The notes below the pieces were generated by a model. The model was not told the DNA's origin and did not search any database. It saw only the letters and a list, made by a program, of their open reading frames with translations. From CAZXIY01 sp964640935 (GTDB taxonomy: Archaea > Thermoplasmatota > Thermoplasmata > Methanomassiliicoccales > Methanomethylophilaceae): 14,058 nt of DNA. Of this stretch, positions 1 to 6,903 are shown piece after piece. The stretch spans positions 1 to 14,058 of the forward strand of contig CAZXIY010000030.1 in NCBI GenBank assembly GCA_964640935.1, written 5' to 3'. The first letter of the stretch is position 1. Each line of letters begins with the position of its first letter. The translations under genes and the position numbers were made by a program.

Positions 1-251
1 GGCATACGACATTTCTCTACGATCAGATAGAGCAGGGTCACCCCCGCGGCCTCGGCCACCATCGCCGTAAGCAGTATCGCCAGCCCCCACCAGGGGGTCG
101 GATTGTACGTGTATCCAATTATGAAGAACAGTTCCGGCAGCGTGGGGAATACGACGGCATCTATGAAAAAAATCAGGAAGATGAAGATCAGGATGCCGGG
201 TGCTCCGTACGGACCGAACACGCTGTACATCCAGCCGCCGATGTCAAACAT
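1..251 (-). CDS. DedA/VTT-like integral membrane protein, N-terminal part (runs off the window)
   Basis: An open minus-strand frame starts at ATG 251 and continues past base 1, so only about 83 N-terminal residues are visible. They contain two hydrophobic segments, roughly residues 18-48 and 55-78. Between them is a proline-rich re-entrant-looking stretch (AVVFPTLPELFFIIG) followed by a small-residue helix with AEAAGVTLLYLI. This order resembles the start of DedA/VTT (SNARE-associated) membrane proteins, which have a P-x-x-PE element before a glycine/alanine-rich helix. The start lies inside the last codons of the upstream GT4 gene: ATGTTTGA carries both this ATG and the GT4 stop, an 8-base overlap. 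A purine-rich GGGGCGGG precedes it, so translational coupling is likely. The family call is by motif order only; it could be another small membrane protein of a glycan locus. Confidence 0.6.
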   Translation of the reverse strand, partial: MFDIGGWMYSVFGPYGAPGILIFIFLIFFIDAVVFPTLPELFFIIGYTYNPTPWWGLAILLTAMVAEAAGVTLLYLIVEKCRM

Positions 252-1389
252 CACCCGCCCCCTTCTTCTTCGCAACCACGTCGTCGTAGAGTTCGGTCAT
301 GCGGTCGACGAACTTCTCGACGGAGAATCCGGATGCCGTAGCTATGGCGTTCTTCCTGACGGAATCGTCGCAGGCGAAGGCCTCTTTCAGCTTCTTGACG
401 CAGTCGTCCACGGAATCATCGAATAGGAAACCGTTCTCGCCGTCCTTGATGTAATCGGCGAAGGCACGGGCGTTGGCACATACGGTCGGCTTGCCGCACG
501 ACATGGATTCTATCGCCGACAGGCACTGCGTCTCGAATCTGGATGCAATGGCAGTGATATCCGCTGCCGCGTAGTGCTGGACGAGCTCATCGTCAGGTAC
601 GAACCCGGTAAGTATCACCCTGTCGCCGAGACCCAATTCATCGGCCAATTCTCTCAGCGAATCGCTGGCGGGACCCTTACCGACGATCATGAGCACCACG
701 TCGTCATCGAGACATTTCAAAGATCTGATGAGCATGTCAACGTTCTTCTCGAATGACACACGCCCGACGCAGATGATGACCCTCTTCCCTTCGAGGTGAT
801 ATCTCTCCGTGATCATGCTCCCGTCCACATCCGGCGAGAAACGCTTCGTATCCACCGGAGTCGGTATCACACGCATCTCGTTCTTGATGCCGTGTTCCTT
901 GAGTTCGCGGGCTGTGGACTCGGTGGGTGCGACTATCATATCCACCCAGCGCATAAGGTATCCGAGATATAGCCAGACGGCCTTTCCGGCCAGATCCTCA
1001 GGCAGCTTCACTGGGGAGTAGTACTTCATGGTGTCCCCGACCATGGTGTGGAACGTAACGACCACCGGGATGCCGAGATGATGAGCTGCGATGACCCCCT
1101 TCAGAGCCATCACTGCGATGCCCTGGATATGAACGACATCTGGGCCTATGTTCTTCATCACCTCCATCTTGTTCGATGGGTATATGGGGACGAAGTATCC
1201 CGGATAATTCTTGAATTTGATGGCGGGAAAATAATGTACGCCCTCTTCTCGAGCGTCCTTCCCGGGATCCGGAGCGACCACTTCCATCTCGACGCCCGCA
1301 TCCGAAAGGACGTTCCTCATGACATCTATGCAAGCTACGACGCCATCCCTCGTCGGATGATAACTGTCGGTTACGATCGCTACCTTCAT
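244..1389 (-). CDS. GT4-family (GT-B fold) glycosyltransferase
   Basis: This 381-residue protein has the two Rossmann-like halves of a GT-B retaining glycosyltransferase. The N-terminal half opens with MKVAIVTDSYHPTRDGV, the acceptor-side glycine/aspartate loop, and has TFHT with H115 near the cleft. The C-terminal half begins near residue 203 with ICVGRVSFEKN. It carries the donor-binding EX7E signature at E286 and E294 (FETQCLSAIE, then SMSCGKPTV). Length and motifs match mannosyl- or glucosyl-transferases such as those acting on lipid or polyprenyl-linked acceptors. It has no transmembrane helix, so it would act at the cytoplasmic membrane face. Its 3' end overlaps the start of the membrane protein at 1-251, making a two-gene unit. 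Sugar and acceptor cannot be told from the sequence. Confidence 0.9.
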   Translation of the reverse strand: MKVAIVTDSYHPTRDGVVACIDVMRNVLSDAGVEMEVVAPDPGKDAREEGVHYFPAIKFKNYPGYFVPIYPSNKMEVMKNIGPDVVHIQGIAVMALKGVIAAHHLGIPVVVTFHTMVGDTMKYYSPVKLPEDLAGKAVWLYLGYLMRWVDMIVAPTESTARELKEHGIKNEMRVIPTPVDTKRFSPDVDGSMITERYHLEGKRVIICVGRVSFEKNVDMLIRSLKCLDDDVVLMIVGKGPASDSLRELADELGLGDRVILTGFVPDDELVQHYAAADITAIASRFETQCLSAIESMSCGKPTVCANARAFADYIKDGENGFLFDDSVDDCVKKLKEAFACDDSVRKNAIATASGFSVEKFVDRMTELYDDVVAKKKGAGDV

Positions 1390-1430
1390 TTGTTATCGGT
1401 CTTTGAATGCGTAATTCGTATTTCATGCTT

Positions 1431-1442
1431 GTTTTTTAAAAT
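1431..1442 (-). promoter_or_regulatory. Candidate TATA box for the GT4 gene
   Basis: On the minus strand the sequence reads ATTTTAAAAAAC, centred about 47 bases before ATG 1389. An archaeal start about 25 bases downstream would leave a leader of roughly 20 bases. The leader contains GACCGATAA (1393-1401), a motif found near two other promoters in this window. Confidence 0.35.
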
Positions 1443-1538
1443 GCCAATATGCCTCCTGGAAGCGGTCCTTCGGAACGTATCGTCCGATCGGAACGCCATC
1501 GCGGCCGATATGTCATTACATGGGCAGATGACAATCAA

Positions 1539-1548
1539 TGTAAAATAC
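1539..1548 (+). promoter_or_regulatory. Candidate TATA element for the GT2 gene
   Basis: TGTAAAATAC lies about 37 bases before the TTG start at 1581, a suitable distance for an archaeal promoter with a short leader that includes the ribosome binding site. It is the best A/T-rich element in the 190-base divergent gap (1390-1580) for the rightward gene. The match to a TATA consensus is only fair. Confidence 0.3.
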
Positions 1549-1571
1549 AGAATGACTTATGGGGGGACAGA

Positions 1572-1577
1572 GGAGAT
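1572..1577 (+). promoter_or_regulatory. Shine-Dalgarno site fixing the TTG start of the GT2 gene
   Basis: GGAGAT (within AGGAGAT) ends a few bases before an in-frame TTG at 1581. The longer frame back to ATG 1449 has no such site and would add 44 arginine-rich residues not expected in this family. Starting at 1581 places the conserved TIVIPTYNEE strand at residues 6-15, as is usual for GT2 enzymes. Confidence 0.6.
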
Positions 1578-1580
1578 AAT

Positions 1581-2315
1581 TTGCCTGGAACATGCACGAT
1601 AGTAATTCCCACCTACAACGAGGAGAAAAACATAGTGAATATGGCAAAAGCCATAAGGGAACTATATCCAGACTTCTACATCTCATTCATGGACGACAAT
1701 TCCACAGATTCTTCTAAAAAACTGATCGAAGAACTTAATGACCCGAAGACCCGCCTGATCACAAGGGATCCGAAGGACAGAGGATTGGCGGCCAGCGTCT
1801 TCCAGGGGATCCTGGAATGCAACACAGATTATTTCATGACCATCGACTGCGACTTCCAGCATCCGCCGTCCGCACTCGGCGACATGTACAAGAAGATGGA
1901 GGAGGGCTGCGACCTATGCGTCGGGACGAGGAACGACAGATTCGCACTCGGTCTGAAACGCTGGGCAGGATCGTGGGTCTTCAACATCATAGCAGACCTT
2001 TACCTGTTCAGGCTCGGAAAGAAGCATACCGAGGACATCATGTCCGGATTGTTCGCCGGACGCAGCGATACGTTCGTGCCGGTGATAAAAGAACACTGGA
2101 ACGAACTTGAAATGACGGGGTGGAAGGTCCTGCTCGACCTTCTGAAATACGGCCCCCGCGACCTCGAGATCACGACGATACAGTACGACTTCGGAAAAAG
2201 GGCCGAAGGGTCGTCGCATATCAGCCCCAAGGTCGTCGTTACTACATTCAATCAGTTCGGAAGGCTGGGGAAGTTCTGTGCGAAACTGTACGACAAGCTG
2301 ATGTGCAGCAGTTAA
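1581..2315 (+). CDS. GT2 polyprenyl-phosphate sugar synthase (dolichol-phosphate mannose synthase-like)
   Basis: This 244-residue protein would transfer a sugar, probably mannose or glucose, from a nucleotide donor to a polyprenyl phosphate on the cytoplasmic face. From the TTG start it shows CTIVIPTYNEE (5-15), the nucleotide-binding DDNSTD (38-43) and the metal-binding DCDFQHPP (89-96) with the D-x-D-x-Q pattern of DPM1 enzymes. VGTRNDR follows at 114-120. An amphipathic segment around 126-146 (RWAGSWVFNIIADLYLFRLG) is where DPM enzymes contact the lipid. There are no C-terminal membrane helices, so it is the short soluble DPM1-like form. The product would suit the three GT-C transferases and the GtrA protein encoded nearby. 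Its TAA stop overlaps the TAA of the convergent gmhA within TTAA. Donor sugar is not determined. Confidence 0.85.
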   Translation: MPGTCTIVIPTYNEEKNIVNMAKAIRELYPDFYISFMDDNSTDSSKKLIEELNDPKTRLITRDPKDRGLAASVFQGILECNTDYFMTIDCDFQHPPSALGDMYKKMEEGCDLCVGTRNDRFALGLKRWAGSWVFNIIADLYLFRLGKKHTEDIMSGLFAGRSDTFVPVIKEHWNELEMTGWKVLLDLLKYGPRDLEITTIQYDFGKRAEGSSHISPKVVVTTFNQFGRLGKFCAKLYDKLMCSS

Positions 2316-2869
2316 TTGCCGTACATCCTCTTCTCGACCAGACCGCACATTATGTGACACGCGACAAGGTATCCTTCCTGCACGTGCGGCGTCTCGGTCG
2401 TGGGTATGACGACAGGTACATCTGTCATCTCCCTCATCTTGCCGCCGTCGCCGGTGAAAGATATGGTCTTTGCGCCCTTCGCCTTTGCGGCCTCCAAGGC
2501 GAGAATGACGTTCTTGGAATTGCCGGATGTGCTGAGACCGACCACGACGTCGCCTTTGCGGCATATCGCCTCGATCTGCCTTTTGAAGACCAGATCGTAC
2601 GAATAATCATTTCCGATAGCGGTCACCGGAGCTATGTTGGAAAGGCAGACACCTGCCATCGCCGGACGGTCAATGAGATACCTTCCGGAGAACTCTGCGG
2701 CGATGTGCTGAGCGTCGGCAGAAGACCCGCCGTTGCCCATGAATATAACCTGACCGCCGTTCTTGAGGGATTCCATAACCATAGCCGCTGCTGATTCTAT
2801 TTGGTTGGCGTCGATGTTCGATATTATCTTCGAACTTTTCTTCAATTCCGACTCGATCAGCTCGTTCAT
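2312..2869 (-). CDS. gmhA: D-sedoheptulose 7-phosphate isomerase (phosphoheptose isomerase, SIS domain)
   Basis: This 185-residue SIS-domain enzyme would turn sedoheptulose 7-phosphate into D-glycero-D-manno-heptopyranose 7-phosphate, the first step to activated heptoses. The phosphosugar loop FMGNGGSSADAQH (43-55) and STSGNSKN (113-120) are both intact, as is HVQEGYLVACH (162-172). H55, E59, Q164 and H172 keep the spacing of the four active-site zinc residues known for E. coli GmhA. Length is close to the usual 190-200. It stands alone on its strand: the GT2 gene converges on it with overlapping stop codons, and a 326-base gap separates it from the divergent GT-C gene. AAGGGGTCAAAATG gives a modest ribosome site. 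Heptose synthesis is well known for bacterial LPS and S-layer glycans; here the partner kinase lies at 10787-11776. Confidence 0.9.
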   Translation of the reverse strand: MNELIESELKKSSKIISNIDANQIESAAAMVMESLKNGGQVIFMGNGGSSADAQHIAAEFSGRYLIDRPAMAGVCLSNIAPVTAIGNDYSYDLVFKRQIEAICRKGDVVVGLSTSGNSKNVILALEAAKAKGAKTISFTGDGGKMREMTDVPVVIPTTETPHVQEGYLVACHIMCGLVEKRMYGN

Positions 2870-3125
2870 TTTGACCCCTTCATATCACAATAACCCGTCC
2901 AACTACATAACATCAATCCATGGATTGCCGTACTGCGACCGATTGTCGGATGATTTTTTTATTGTTTCCGAGTATGAAGATTGGATCCTGCGGCAGCATT
3001 CACACAGATGTCCGATACCGGGCAAAAGTCATCGATAACATTGTGTCAGTAGTCCTCACGAACCCGCGATGCTGTGTGAACTGCTGATTGACTCTTGTTA
3101 TCAAGTGCAGTCTGTTTAACCTATC

Positions 3126-3136
3126 TTAATATAAAG
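3126..3136 (+). promoter_or_regulatory. TATA box for the GT-C gene at 3196
   Basis: TTAATATAAAG is a good archaeal TATA match. Transcription from about 25 bases downstream would begin near 3155 and give a leader of about 40 bases. The right edge overlaps the first copy of the TAAAGT(C/T)GACC direct repeat, so a protein bound there could compete with TBP. Confidence 0.5.
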
Positions 3137-3164
3137 TCGACCGATATACAGTGTAAAGTTGACC
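3132..3164 (+). repeat. Pair of 11-bp direct repeats (possible operator)
   Basis: TAAAGTCGACC at 3132-3142 and TAAAGTTGACC at 3154-3164 differ at one base and start 22 bases apart, about two helical turns. The first overlaps the TATA box and the second covers the expected transcription start of the downstream GT-C gene. A bound dimer could repress it. Function is inferred from position only. Confidence 0.5.
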
Positions 3165-3195
3165 ACATCTACATGGTGTGTGTTAGATAAGTCGG

Positions 3196-4515
3196 ATGTG
3201 GCGCATGGATTTCCATAGTATCTCTGAGAGAATCAAGAACTTGCCTGCGCCCCCCCTATGGCTGACGCTGTTATTTTCTGCCATATTCCTTGTTCTTGTG
3301 ATTGCCTATGTCATTTACCGTGGCAAGTGGGGCGATATAGAACACTATTTCTACCAAGCGAACTGCGTCTTCGAAGGACTTGTACCATACAGGGATTTCG
3401 TGTTCGAGTACCCGCCTTTCGCGTTATTCATAATGCTCATACCCCGTGTATTCACGGCCGATTACAACACATACTGCTATCTGCAGGCATTGATGTGCTC
3501 GGCGTTCTTCCTCATCGGGGTATGGTATCTTTACAGGATCTCGGAGAAATTTGAACTTCCGCTGAAACGCAATGTGTTCATGATCGTCTCTCTGCTGCTT
3601 TTCACCAATTTCTTCCTAGTCGCCAGGAACGATGTTTATCCTGCCGTCATGTGCATCATCGCGGCGTACTATTTCCTATGCAAAAAGTACAACATAATGT
3701 GGATCATCCTGGCTCTTGCAACTATGATCAAGATCTATCCGGCGGTCATAGTGCCGATAATCCTGTTCTACTTCATATCCAAAAGAGAATACACTGCGGC
3801 CGCGAAAGGATTGCTGATGTATGCGGCCGTCTGCTTCATAGTCATGCTGCCGTCCATAATAGCAGATCCGTCCACGGCTTTCGTTTATCTCACGTACCAC
3901 GCCGGACGCGGATTGCAGGTGGAGTCGGTAGCTAGTTCTTTCATACTGTTCGCTAACATATTCATGCCCGGACTCGTAACGACCGAGACACTTTACGGAA
4001 CCTCGAATCTCGTCGGTTCTATTCCGGATGCTATAGCTTCAGTGTCGAATTACATCATGGTTGCCGCGTTGCTGCTGTTGGCATTCTGGTCGTTATGGCG
4101 CATGCATAAGAATAACGATGCGGGCATAATGACGAAAGACCGCTGCATACTGATCCTGTGGGCTGCCATGGTAATGATATTCATACTGTTCAGCAAGGTC
4201 TTCTCCGCCCAATACATAATATGGGCTATGGCTCTGCTGGTGTTCGCGCAGATGGATGGATTCGATACCAAGACCAGAGACACAATCCTTCTGTTGATGA
4301 TCCCCTATGGGATATTATCCGCAATAAACGGCTACAAAACATATTTTGGGTTGGTGGCGATGGAGACCTTCCCTGTGGTCGTGATATTCGTAAGGAATCT
4401 TATACACATCGCTCTGACATATCTTGTGCTGAAGTTGGTGTACGATGAGCTGAAATCATCCGGCAAGCATGATATGCAAAGCACAAACCAAGCGACGGAC
4501 AACCATTCGGATTGA
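3196..4515 (+). CDS. Integral membrane GT87-type (GT-C fold) glycosyltransferase
   Basis: This 439-residue protein has about ten hydrophobic helices and the pattern of GT87/DUF2029 polyprenyl-phosphate-sugar transferases. After helix 1 (21-41) comes an acidic external loop GDIEHYF (46-52), where GT-C enzymes carry a catalytic aspartate. Then come GLVPYRDFVFEYPPF (61-75), ARNDVYPA (143-150), KIYPAVIVP (179-187), HAGRGLQVESV (235-245) and SKVFSAQYIIW (333-343), all familiar for the family. It would add a sugar from a lipid-linked donor on the outer face of the membrane. It is a paralogue of the convergent gene at 4551-5858, which shares the same motifs in the same order. ATG 3196 is used; ATG 3205 is nearly as good, and neither has a strong ribosome site. 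The tail after 415 is hydrophilic. Sugar specificity is unknown. Confidence 0.82.
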   Translation: MWRMDFHSISERIKNLPAPPLWLTLLFSAIFLVLVIAYVIYRGKWGDIEHYFYQANCVFEGLVPYRDFVFEYPPFALFIMLIPRVFTADYNTYCYLQALMCSAFFLIGVWYLYRISEKFELPLKRNVFMIVSLLLFTNFFLVARNDVYPAVMCIIAAYYFLCKKYNIMWIILALATMIKIYPAVIVPIILFYFISKREYTAAAKGLLMYAAVCFIVMLPSIIADPSTAFVYLTYHAGRGLQVESVASSFILFANIFMPGLVTTETLYGTSNLVGSIPDAIASVSNYIMVAALLLLAFWSLWRMHKNNDAGIMTKDRCILILWAAMVMIFILFSKVFSAQYIIWAMALLVFAQMDGFDTKTRDTILLLMIPYGILSAINGYKTYFGLVAMETFPVVVIFVRNLIHIALTYLVLKLVYDELKSSGKHDMQSTNQATDNHSD

Positions 4516-4550
4516 ATTGATGAACGCCGGCAGATACGGCTATCAAGCGA

Positions 4551-5858
4551 TCATTCTGATACGACGACGGTATCGTTATCGAAGATGCTCTTCTTTCTAA
4601 GCAGGAACAGTAACGCCTGGATTACCAGATACAATAGTGCCAAATCACGGATCAGATTGATCGGGACAAAGAGCTCGCTCGGCATATAGAACATGATGAT
4701 GAGGACAGATGTCGCCACAACAGTAAAAGTCGAGATCAATACCGGGACGTTGATCTTAGTGTCATGGTATATGGACAGCACCGCGAACAACGCATACAGC
4801 CACATAACGTATTGTGTTGAGAATACCTTGTTGACCAACAGGAATACCGTGACTATCGCCATGAAATATATTTGGATATTCCTGGCAATGTTTTGTTCGT
4901 TCTCGGTACGAGACTTCCTTGCATGAAGAGCGATCAACACGAAGGTTACCGTAAGCGACGTTGTCGTCACTATCCCCCAGTACGGCAACAGTGCGACACT
5001 TATGGGCCCCACGACATCATATGTAAAGTGGGCCCCCACCAGTTGGAACGTTGTCAGTCCCAACGCCCCCATTGCCTGAATTACTATTCCGACGACACTC
5101 TCGATATGGAACCCACGGTCTGCGTGGAAGTTTATGAATGACAATATGTCCGTCAAAGGAACGGACATCAGCAATAACGGAATGACTGACACTATAGCCA
5201 GAACCATACAGGCTCCCATACCTTTGAGAGCTCTGTTCACATTCTTGTAACGAAGAACATCGACGATAAGCATGATTATGATCAAAAGCCCTGGATACAT
5301 CTTCGTAAGAGCACCGAACATCATTACGCCGTACGACAGGGTGTATTTTTGATCGAGATACAGATATAACGAAATGGTCACGATCATCAACATACTCATG
5401 TCGAATTTTCTTATGGCCTGATAGAGGTACATGATCACGAACGTCATAAATATCGTCGTAACGAGATACTTGTTAAGTTTCATGCGGTCAGCGATCTTCA
5501 GCAGGAATGCCAATGTCACTATGGCCATGACCACTACTTCGAGACTGTACAGGAACACATATGTTCCAAGATCTGACGTGAATATGGATGGTATCAGAAA
5601 GAATATCAGCGAGAATGGGGGAAATTCAAAAACGAAATCCCTGTATGGCATGAGTCCGTCCTTGATCATCTCCGCGCATGTATAGAAATTGATGACGTCG
5701 TCCTGGACGCCATGATCGCTCTGAAGTACGATACATAGCACCGCAGCAACGAACAGTATAACCGAACTAACGATTATCAGGGATCTGGAAGTGTTTTCCC
5801 GGAACTGTTTGATAATTGTCCCAGTGTGTGTTTGTGACATATTATCAAAATCTTCCAT
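4551..5858 (-). CDS. Integral membrane GT87-type (GT-C fold) glycosyltransferase, paralogue of 3196-4515
   Basis: The 435-residue product shares with its convergent neighbour DGLMPYRDFVFEFPPF (67-82), KMYPG (186-190), HADRGFHIESV (245-255) and NKVFSTQYVMW (343-353). D53 and D54 (QDDVINFY) sit in the first external loop. About ten hydrophobic segments follow a 25-residue cytoplasmic N terminus. The open frame reaches back to 6086, but that part overlaps the epimerase gene. I chose ATG 5858 because GGAGGGGA lies 5 bases before it and a TATA-like ACTATAAACA lies at 5891-5900. ATG 5873 and 5840 are alternatives. Only 35 bases separate its stop from that of the neighbour. Several rows I counted are about 36-48% G+C, below the 53-55% of the GT4 and ilvE rows, hinting at a different origin. 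Expected role: external sugar transfer from a polyprenyl-linked donor. Confidence 0.8.
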   Translation of the reverse strand: MEDFDNMSQTHTGTIIKQFRENTSRSLIIVSSVILFVAAVLCIVLQSDHGVQDDVINFYTCAEMIKDGLMPYRDFVFEFPPFSLIFFLIPSIFTSDLGTYVFLYSLEVVVMAIVTLAFLLKIADRMKLNKYLVTTIFMTFVIMYLYQAIRKFDMSMLMIVTISLYLYLDQKYTLSYGVMMFGALTKMYPGLLIIIMLIVDVLRYKNVNRALKGMGACMVLAIVSVIPLLLMSVPLTDILSFINFHADRGFHIESVVGIVIQAMGALGLTTFQLVGAHFTYDVVGPISVALLPYWGIVTTTSLTVTFVLIALHARKSRTENEQNIARNIQIYFMAIVTVFLLVNKVFSTQYVMWLYALFAVLSIYHDTKINVPVLISTFTVVATSVLIIMFYMPSELFVPINLIRDLALLYLVIQALLFLLRKKSIFDNDTVVVSE

Positions 5859-5890
5859 ACGGTCCCCTCCCATGTGTGTATGCGGGGCAT

Positions 5891-5900
5891 TGTTTATAGT
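5891..5900 (-). promoter_or_regulatory. Candidate TATA box for the GT-C gene ending at 4551
   Basis: Read on the minus strand, ACTATAAACA is centred about 38 bases before ATG 5858. It lies in the 101-base gap after the epimerase stop, so this gene may be transcribed on its own as well as by read-through from gmhA-like and epimerase genes. Confidence 0.4.
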
Positions 5901-5959
5901 TATCGTCTTTGCTGGAACAAGACGTAACTCGGCAGAATGACGACAAGTATGATTGTCCC

Positions 5960-6895
5960 TTACAACTCGATATTCTTCAGCGTCTCTCTCACAGACTGCG
6001 TCGAATCGAACCTGTATCTCCATCCGCGTTCTTTCGCTTTGGATATATCGTAATCGAATGACGGAACGTCGCCTTTCCATCCGCACGGACCGCCGGTGTA
6101 CGCGTACTCGACTCCGTCCAGCCCCATCCTTTCACAAACGAGATCCGCGATCGTATTCACATCTGTGAAAGATTCGGTGGATATGTTGTAGAGCGAGTAC
6201 CCCCCCTCCATCCTGCTTGAGAAATCCACGATCCCTTTCACGAGATCCAGAACATACACGTATTGCTTGTTTTGTTTCCCATCGCCCAGGATCTGCAGAC
6301 ATTTCGGATCCTTTTTCAGTTTGCGTACGAAGTCGAATATCACGCCGTGCGTCAGACGGGGCCCGATGACATTGGGGAATCTGAATACCAGCGCGTTGAG
6401 GTCATTCATGTACGAATACGCCGAGATTATAGCTTCCGATGACAGCTTGAACGCCCCGTAATATGATATTGGCTTCAATCCGCCTGTCGTCTCATTGAGT
6501 TTTCCTTTGACGTTCCCGTAAACGGCGGATGTCGATGAGAAGAAGAGGTTCTTAATGCCGTTGCATCTCATCGCCTCCAGTACGGAACGGGTGGTCTGGA
6601 AGGTGTTGTTGTAATCGATACTTGGATTCTGCCCGCCGTTCTGTATGTCGGAATTCGCTGCGAGATGGTATATCATGTCGCAGTCCGCGGTCTCCTTCTT
6701 CAGAGCGTCGATATCGTTGACGTCCATCTCCACATATCTGAATCTGTCGTTATCCAGAAGATGCTCTATGTTGCGGCAGTTCTCGGTCTTGACGGAATCG
6801 ATCGACGTCACCTCGCATCCAGCCTTTATCAGCAGATCCTCCAGGTGCGATGAGATGAATCCCGCCCCGCCCGTTACAACTACCTTTCTGCTCAT
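5960..6895 (-). CDS. NAD-dependent epimerase/dehydratase (extended SDR, nucleotide-sugar modifying)
   Basis: This 311-residue extended short-chain dehydrogenase/reductase acts on a nucleotide sugar, most likely as a 4-epimerase or dehydratase in the cytoplasm. It has the N-terminal Rossmann strand KVVVTGGAGFISSHLED (4-20) and D33 after strand 2, which favours NAD over NADP. It also has HLAANSD (77-83), SSTSAVYG (120-127) and the catalytic pair Y146/K150 in SYYGAFK. The C-terminal part has LGDGKQNKQYVYVLDLVKG and WKGDVPSFDYDISKA, as in archaeal UDP-glucose 4-epimerase-like proteins. The third glycine of the usual GxxGxxG is serine (S15), a mild oddity. GTG 6910 would overlap the previous gene's end; ATG 6895 puts the Rossmann strand at the usual place. 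It follows the SIS gene directly, so both are probably one transcript. Substrate is not determined. Confidence 0.85.
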   Translation of the reverse strand: MSRKVVVTGGAGFISSHLEDLLIKAGCEVTSIDSVKTENCRNIEHLLDNDRFRYVEMDVNDIDALKKETADCDMIYHLAANSDIQNGGQNPSIDYNNTFQTTRSVLEAMRCNGIKNLFFSSTSAVYGNVKGKLNETTGGLKPISYYGAFKLSSEAIISAYSYMNDLNALVFRFPNVIGPRLTHGVIFDFVRKLKKDPKCLQILGDGKQNKQYVYVLDLVKGIVDFSSRMEGGYSLYNISTESFTDVNTIADLVCERMGLDGVEYAYTGGPCGWKGDVPSFDYDISKAKERGWRYRFDSTQSVRETLKNIEL

Positions 6896-6903
6896 TTGAA
6901 CGC

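Larger units (their letters stand above)
2870..3195. other. 326-base divergent intergenic region between gmhA and a GT-C gene
   Basis: No convincing gene lies here. It holds a perfect 14-bp palindrome CAATCCATGGATTG (2914-2927), CGACCGATTGTCG (2936-2948, arms CGAC/GTCG) and an imperfect long inverted repeat (2994-3007 with 3072-3086). Near the right end are a TATA-like box (3126-3136) and a 22-bp-spaced direct repeat (3132-3142 and 3154-3164). It looks like control DNA for both flanking genes. Confidence 0.6.

Noticed and set aside
1048..1602. Long plus-strand open frame opposite the GT4 gene and its promoter
   Set aside because: Most of it mirrors the GT4 coding strand, its translation shows no domain, and it runs through the GT2 ribosome site.
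1914..2564. 216-codon minus-strand open frame across GT2 and gmhA
   Set aside because: It is an Arg/His-rich shadow of two well-supported genes and has no recognisable motif.
4516..4550. Terminator between the two convergent GT-C genes
   Set aside because: Only a four-base GCCG/CGGC pairing is present and no T tract follows on either strand.
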